Notes under the pieces: generated by a model | What the model saw: the letters and a program-made list of their open reading frames with translations, nothing else | Database searches by the model: none | Told to the model about the DNA's origin: nothing | Translations under genes and position numbers: made by a program | Source: Pseudomonas sp. PH1b | GTDB lineage: Bacteria > Pseudomonadota > Gammaproteobacteria > Pseudomonadales > Pseudomonadaceae | DNA: 64,000 nucleotides | Direction of reading: 5' to 3' | NCBI RefSeq assembly: GCF_000633395.1 | Contig: NZ_AYMU01000020.1 | Span: forward strand, 62,001-126,000 | Shown: positions 60,729 to 64,000 of the stretch, piece after piece | Layout: each line of letters starts with the position of its first letter | Position numbering within the stretch: the first letter of the stretch is position 1

Positions 60729-61667
60729 ATGTCCGTGACCTTCGACCCCGATCATCTGCGCACCAGCCTGCAACCCTTGGTTGCCGGGCAGCCCTTGTCG
60801 GTGGAGGGGCAGGCCTACCAGCGCTTCTACGGTGTGGATTTTGCCGGGTGTGCCACGGTGCCGCGCAGCCGCCTGGGGCGTTTTCAGGTGGACGGTTTTG
60901 AGGTGGTCAGCCAGGTCTGGTGGCCGCAGGAACCACGGGCAACTCTATTCCTGTTCCATGGCTTCTACGACCACATGGGCCTGTATCGGCACGTGATCGA
61001 GTGGGCCTTGCAGCGCCAGTTCGTGGTGATTTCCTGCGACCTGCCCGGGCACGGCCTATCCAGTGGCGAGCGGGCCAGCATCGATGATTTCGCCGTGTAC
61101 CAGCGGGTGCTGCAAGGCTTGTTCGCCGAGGCCCGCTCCCTGGATCTGCCCCAGCCCTGGCACTTGTTCGGCCAGAGCACGGGAGGTGCGATCATCATGG
61201 ATCACCTGCTGTTGCAGGGCAGCGAGAGTCCGGCCCAGGGGCAGGTCATGCTGCTCTCGCCCCTGGTGCGGCCGCGAGCCTGGGGTTGGTCGATGCTCAG
61301 TTATTACCTGCTACGGCCTTTTGTCACCGGGATTGCCCGGCGTTTCAGCGAGAACTCCAACGACCCGGACTTCCTTGCCTTTCTCCAGGTCGATCCGCTG
61401 CAGCCCCAGCGCCTGCCCACGGCCTGGGTCGGTGCACTGGCCCGCTGGATCAAGCACCTGGAAGCGGCGCCCCGCAGCTCGAGGCAACCGGTGATCGTGC
61501 AGGGGCAGGCGGACATGACCGTGGATTGGGAGCACAACCTGCAGGTGATTCGCAGCAAGTTCGCCACACCCGAGGTGCTGATGCTGCCCGAGGCACGGCA
61601 TCACCTGGCCAATGAAATTCCGTTGTACCGCGACCAGTATTTCGCCTTTCTTACCCAGCATGTCTGA
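60729..61667 (+). CDS. Alpha/beta hydrolase (monoglyceride lipase-like)
   Basis: A 312-residue serine hydrolase. HGFYDHMGLYRHV is the oxyanion loop, FGQSTGGAI carries the nucleophile S150, and the C-terminal MLPEARHHLANE supplies the histidine; the aspartate is probably in VQGQADMTVD. There is no signal peptide. The Hydrolase_4 form suggests lysophospholipase or monoacylglycerol lipase activity. It is divergent from the DUF6436-like gene. Confidence 0.88.
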   Translation: MSVTFDPDHLRTSLQPLVAGQPLSVEGQAYQRFYGVDFAGCATVPRSRLGRFQVDGFEVVSQVWWPQEPRATLFLFHGFYDHMGLYRHVIEWALQRQFVVISCDLPGHGLSSGERASIDDFAVYQRVLQGLFAEARSLDLPQPWHLFGQSTGGAIIMDHLLLQGSESPAQGQVMLLSPLVRPRAWGWSMLSYYLLRPFVTGIARRFSENSNDPDFLAFLQVDPLQPQRLPTAWVGALARWIKHLEAAPRSSRQPVIVQGQADMTVDWEHNLQVIRSKFATPEVLMLPEARHHLANEIPLYRDQYFAFLTQHV

Positions 61668-61696
61668 CCGGCCCTCTCCGAACGTGCGGCGTCGCC

Positions 61697-61716
61697 CGTA
61701 GCCGCTGCAGGCTGCG
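61697..61716. repeat. Solitary degenerate REP-like unit
   Basis: CGTAGCCGCTGCAGGCTGCG resembles the GTAGCCGCTGC... REP class of P. fluorescens-group genomes and is itself a dyad (AGCC...GGCT). It lies in the 132-base gap between two convergent genes, which otherwise holds nothing recognisable. Confidence 0.35.
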
Positions 61717-61799
61717 CTTTATCTGCCCGGCACTGCGCCGGCGGCGGCAGGGATGCTGAGAGAGGCCTGTTCTCCTGGCTATCGGGAGAAGGGGTGGGG

Positions 61800-62552
61800 T
61801 CAGGGCGCCAGGCTTGAGGTGCTCTGGCCCACGGCGAGGCCGGCGCGAATCGCTGCCAGGGCCGCTTGATAATAGGCCTTGCCTTCGCTGGACTCGGCAA
61901 AGGTCGCGAACTCTTCCAGCTCGGTGTCGGACAGCTCCCGATAGACATACAGCAGGGTGTTGTTCAGGTCATTGCCGATCTGTTGCATCAGGCGCTGGCG
62001 CTGGCCGTTGAGCATGCCCTGGGCCTGGCCGCCCCCCAGCAGGCCGGGAATCATCTGGCTCAGGCTGTCGGCGGCGACCCCGGCAATCGCCAGGCTGACT
62101 TCTGCCCCGGCTTCCCTGGCCGGCAGCGCTTGCGCCAGATGGCCGATGATCAGTTGGCGGTTGTCACTGGCCTGCATTTTCGGCAAGCCCTGGGCATTCT
62201 TGGCCAACTGGTCGCGACGGGTCGCCAGCAGTTCGGCGGCGACGATCTTGCGACCCAGGGGCGACTGGAAGAAGGCCAGTGCGGGTGCTGGATCCACCAG
62301 GTTCTGCCGCAGTTGCGCTTCGGCGCGACGGTCAACGGCCTGGGGCGCGAAGCGCTGGTTGCTGTTATCCACCAGGGCCTGGTAGACCGCCGGTGGCAAA
62401 CTGTTCTGGTAGCGCTGCTGGGCGGCGCTGAGGGCATCATTGAAATGCGCGCGTTGTTCCGGCCAGCCGGCGACCTTGTACAACTGGTCGTAGCTGTCTG
62501 CCCAGGCAGGCAAGGCGCAGAACATCAACAGTGAGAAAAGCAGACGACGCAT
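61800..62552 (-). CDS. DUF2059 domain-containing secreted protein
   Basis: A 250-residue protein with a signal peptide ending in PAWA (residues 1-18). The body is helical, with a DUF2059-type segment near the C-terminus (LLYVYRELSDTELEEFATFAESSEGKAYYQAAL). Function is unknown; the family is widespread in the periplasm of proteobacteria. CAGGAG precedes the ATG at 62552. Confidence 0.82.
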   Translation of the reverse strand: MRRLLFSLLMFCALPAWADSYDQLYKVAGWPEQRAHFNDALSAAQQRYQNSLPPAVYQALVDNSNQRFAPQAVDRRAEAQLRQNLVDPAPALAFFQSPLGRKIVAAELLATRRDQLAKNAQGLPKMQASDNRQLIIGHLAQALPAREAGAEVSLAIAGVAADSLSQMIPGLLGGGQAQGMLNGQRQRLMQQIGNDLNNTLLYVYRELSDTELEEFATFAESSEGKAYYQAALAAIRAGLAVGQSTSSLAP

Positions 62553-62981
62553 AGGGACTCCTGTCAGCAGGCGACTATTCTCCGGGGCAAGGCGGTGGTT
62601 GTCGAGAATTCGTATCAGGTTCGTCCCTCGGCAAGTGCTGATGTCCGATGGCAGGTCGTGCCGGCGACCCGGTTGGGGCGCGGCAGGAGGCGTGGAGCAT
62701 GCCTGGCCTGCTCCGGGCAAGGCTTGGGCGATAGCGCCGCGCGCCAGGCGGATCGTGGCCTTTTCGGCGTGCTGGCAAAAGTCTGCGAAGCGGCATTGCG
62801 GGGCTTGCCCTGGGCGCGATCCCAGGCGGTATCGCCTGTCATGCCTTGCACCTTTTGCGATGGCCATCGGGCTCGTCGGCAACGGTCTTCACTCCTGAAG
62901 TAATGACGGAAAAGTGCAGGTGAAAAAAATGCATCGTCCTCCGCTCTGTGGCTCTGTCGAATTTATCCGATGCTGGATACT
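62553..62981. other. 429-base gap without a confident gene
   Basis: Divergent spacer between the DUF2059 and 2OG-oxygenase genes. It is unusually long for this dense window and stays GC-rich. Open frames exist on both strands but lack ribosome sites and protein-like composition. A perfect small hairpin CAGGCG-GTAT-CGCCTG lies at 62823-62838, and the right end turns AT-rich near 62930-62960, where the oxygenase promoter is likely. Confidence 0.45.
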
Positions 62982-63614
62982 ATGCGCGCCATGCACATAC
63001 CCTCTGATCACCCGCTGTTGTTGCGAATCGTCGACGACCTGGCCGTTTGTGGCTGGTCGCAGCAGAGCATTTTCCTGCCCGAGGCTTTGACCCTCGAACT
63101 GGCGGCCGAGTGCCGCAAACGTGCAGCCGAAGGTGAGCTGGCTCCCGCAGCGGTGGGGCGAGGCCCGGCCCAGGAGATTCGCGAGGGGATTCGGGGCGAT
63201 CACATCCAGTGGATCGAACCTGGCGAGGCTGGAGCCAGTGACACCTACCTGGGGCTGATGGACAGCCTGCGCGAGGCCTTGAATCGGGGGTTGTTTCTCG
63301 GGCTCGAGGATTTCGAATGCCACTTTGCGCTGTACCCGCCGGGCGCCTTCTACAAGCGTCACGTGGACCGTTTTCGCGATGACGATCGGCGCATGGTGTC
63401 GGCGGTGATCTACCTCAACTCGCAATGGCTGCCGGAGCACGGCGGACAGTTGCGCATGTACCTCAAAGACCAGGGACAATACGATGTGGTCCCTGTAGGG
63501 GGGCAACTGGTGGTGTTTCTTTCCGGCGAGGTGCCCCATGAAGTCCTCCCCGCGACCCGCGAACGCCTATCCCTGACAGGCTGGTTCCGGCGTCGTGGCA
63601 ACGAGCCATTTTGA
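62982..63614 (+). CDS. 2-oxoglutarate/Fe(II)-dependent oxygenase (prolyl 4-hydroxylase type)
   Basis: A 210-residue protein with the jelly-roll oxygenase motifs: the HxD iron ligands in FYKRHVDRFRDDD, the distal histidine in SGEVPHEVLP and the 2-oxoglutarate-binding arginine in RERLSLTGWFRR. The substrate is unknown. Three candidate ATGs (62970, 62982, 62991) all lack a clear ribosome site; I use the middle one. Its stop overlaps the next start (TGATG), so it is in operon with the DUF523 gene. Confidence 0.85.
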   Translation: MRAMHIPSDHPLLLRIVDDLAVCGWSQQSIFLPEALTLELAAECRKRAAEGELAPAAVGRGPAQEIREGIRGDHIQWIEPGEAGASDTYLGLMDSLREALNRGLFLGLEDFECHFALYPPGAFYKRHVDRFRDDDRRMVSAVIYLNSQWLPEHGGQLRMYLKDQGQYDVVPVGGQLVVFLSGEVPHEVLPATRERLSLTGWFRRRGNEPF

Positions 63615-64000
63615 TGATGCACAAGATTCTGGTCAGCCGCTGCCTGCTGGGTCACCGCGTACGCTACGACGGTGGGGCCAGCGGGCCGTTCGCTCAACTC
63701 GCCAGTTGGCAGCAGGAAGGGCGGGTGGTTGCCCTGTGCCCGGAAGTGGCCGGCGGCTTGCCGACGCCGCGGGCGGCGGCAGAGATTCCGGGCGGGCAGG
63801 GGGTGGACGTACTGGAGGGCAAGGCACCGGTGCTGACCCGCGACGGCGAGGACGTCAGCGGCGAGTTCCTCGGCGGTGCCCGGCAGGCCCTGGAGCTGGT
63901 GGAGAAACACGGGATTCGCATTGCCGTACTCAAGGCCAATAGTCCTTCCTGCGGCAATCTGCTGACGTATGACGGCACCTTCAGCGGGGTCCGGGTCCAG
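63614..64000 (+). CDS. DUF523 domain-containing protein (3' truncated by the window)
   Basis: The first 129 codons are visible, open to the window edge. They show the DUF523 pattern: ILVSRCLLGHRVRYDGG with a conserved N-terminal cysteine (C10), VALCPEVAGGLPTPR and LKANSPSCGN. The conserved cysteines suggest metal or cluster binding. Function is unknown. The ATG shares one base with the stop of the oxygenase gene, indicating translational coupling. Confidence 0.88.
   Translation, partial: MMHKILVSRCLLGHRVRYDGGASGPFAQLASWQQEGRVVALCPEVAGGLPTPRAAAEIPGGQGVDVLEGKAPVLTRDGEDVSGEFLGGARQALELVEKHGIRIAVLKANSPSCGNLLTYDGTFSGVRVQ

Noticed and set aside
5973..60773. Several open frames extending far upstream of real starts (for example before yhhJ, hacB, ssuB and the YhiI-like gene)
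   Set aside because: The extensions overlap neighbouring genes in other frames, have no family similarity, and better starts with ribosome sites or coupled overlaps exist at 4685, 59930, 42195 and 8370.

Overview
This 64 kb window is GC-rich, densely coding chromosomal DNA from a Pseudomonas, most likely of the P. fluorescens/P. protegens/P. chlororaphis lineage. The evidence is gene content and order: zapA-6S RNA-ygfA; pepP-ubiH-ubiI; gcvTHP; argE/argA; the ssuEADCBF sulfonate operon with lsfA; and the spuI/spuABCDEFGH polyamine locus followed by a HacB-type acylase. REP palindromes of the fluorescens type lie between genes. I see no prophage, insertion sequence, integrase, tRNA, rRNA or CRISPR array. 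Nearly all of it looks like core or lineage-core genome.

Layout. 1-3.5 kb: end of a flavin/iron-sulfur reductase, a ChaC-type glutathione cyclotransferase, a secreted histidine phosphatase, a quinone-oxidoreductase-like MDR protein and an orphan secreted FliL-like protein. 3.5-8.4 kb: a yhiI-rbbA-yhhJ type exporter operon. 8.5-10.8 kb: EVE protein, a tiny membrane protein, 5-formyl-THF cyclo-ligase, 6S RNA, ZapA and a TIGR02449 coiled coil. 11-15.9 kb: ygfB-pepP-ubiH-DUF4442-ubiI, an aerobic ubiquinone hydroxylation cluster. 16-18.7 kb: a ferric iron ABC importer with a candidate Fur site. 18.9-24.7 kb: glycine cleavage genes, split by an oppositely oriented DegT-type aminotransferase. 24.9-31.3 kb: DUF2388, NfeD plus SPFH, a chemoreceptor, an orphan GspE ATPase, an unknown protein and an Lrp/AsnC regulator. 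31.3-35.5 kb: a CYTH-CHAD protein, ArgE, and ArgA preceded by a possible arginine-codon leader peptide. 36-43.4 kb: an OprD-family porin, a 1-Cys peroxiredoxin and the sulfonate operon. 43.4-56 kb: a type I pantothenate kinase, a TetR regulator and the polyamine uptake/catabolism locus. 56-64 kb: an AhpD-like/AraC divergent pair, the HacB-like acylase and several conserved accessory proteins, ending inside a DUF523 gene.

How the genes work together. The porin, LsfA and Ssu proteins form a plausible sulfur-scavenging block: outer membrane entry, ABC import, FMN reductase plus desulfonating monooxygenase, and peroxide defence. The spu genes bring in putrescine and spermidine (SpuD/SpuE, SpuFGH) and route them through gamma-glutamylation (SpuI/SpuB), amide hydrolysis (SpuA) and transamination (SpuC). 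UbiH and UbiI are two ring hydroxylases of one pathway, and the DUF4442 protein between them is a guilt-by-association candidate for that pathway.

No clearly novel multi-gene system stands out. The most interesting sequence-level signals are the arginine-rich mini-ORF with a matching anti-RBS arm before argA, a hairpin at every untranslated junction of spuABCDEF, the aminotransferase inserted between gcvH and gcvP, a type I CoaA in a Pseudomonas background, and several clean palindromes in divergent promoters.
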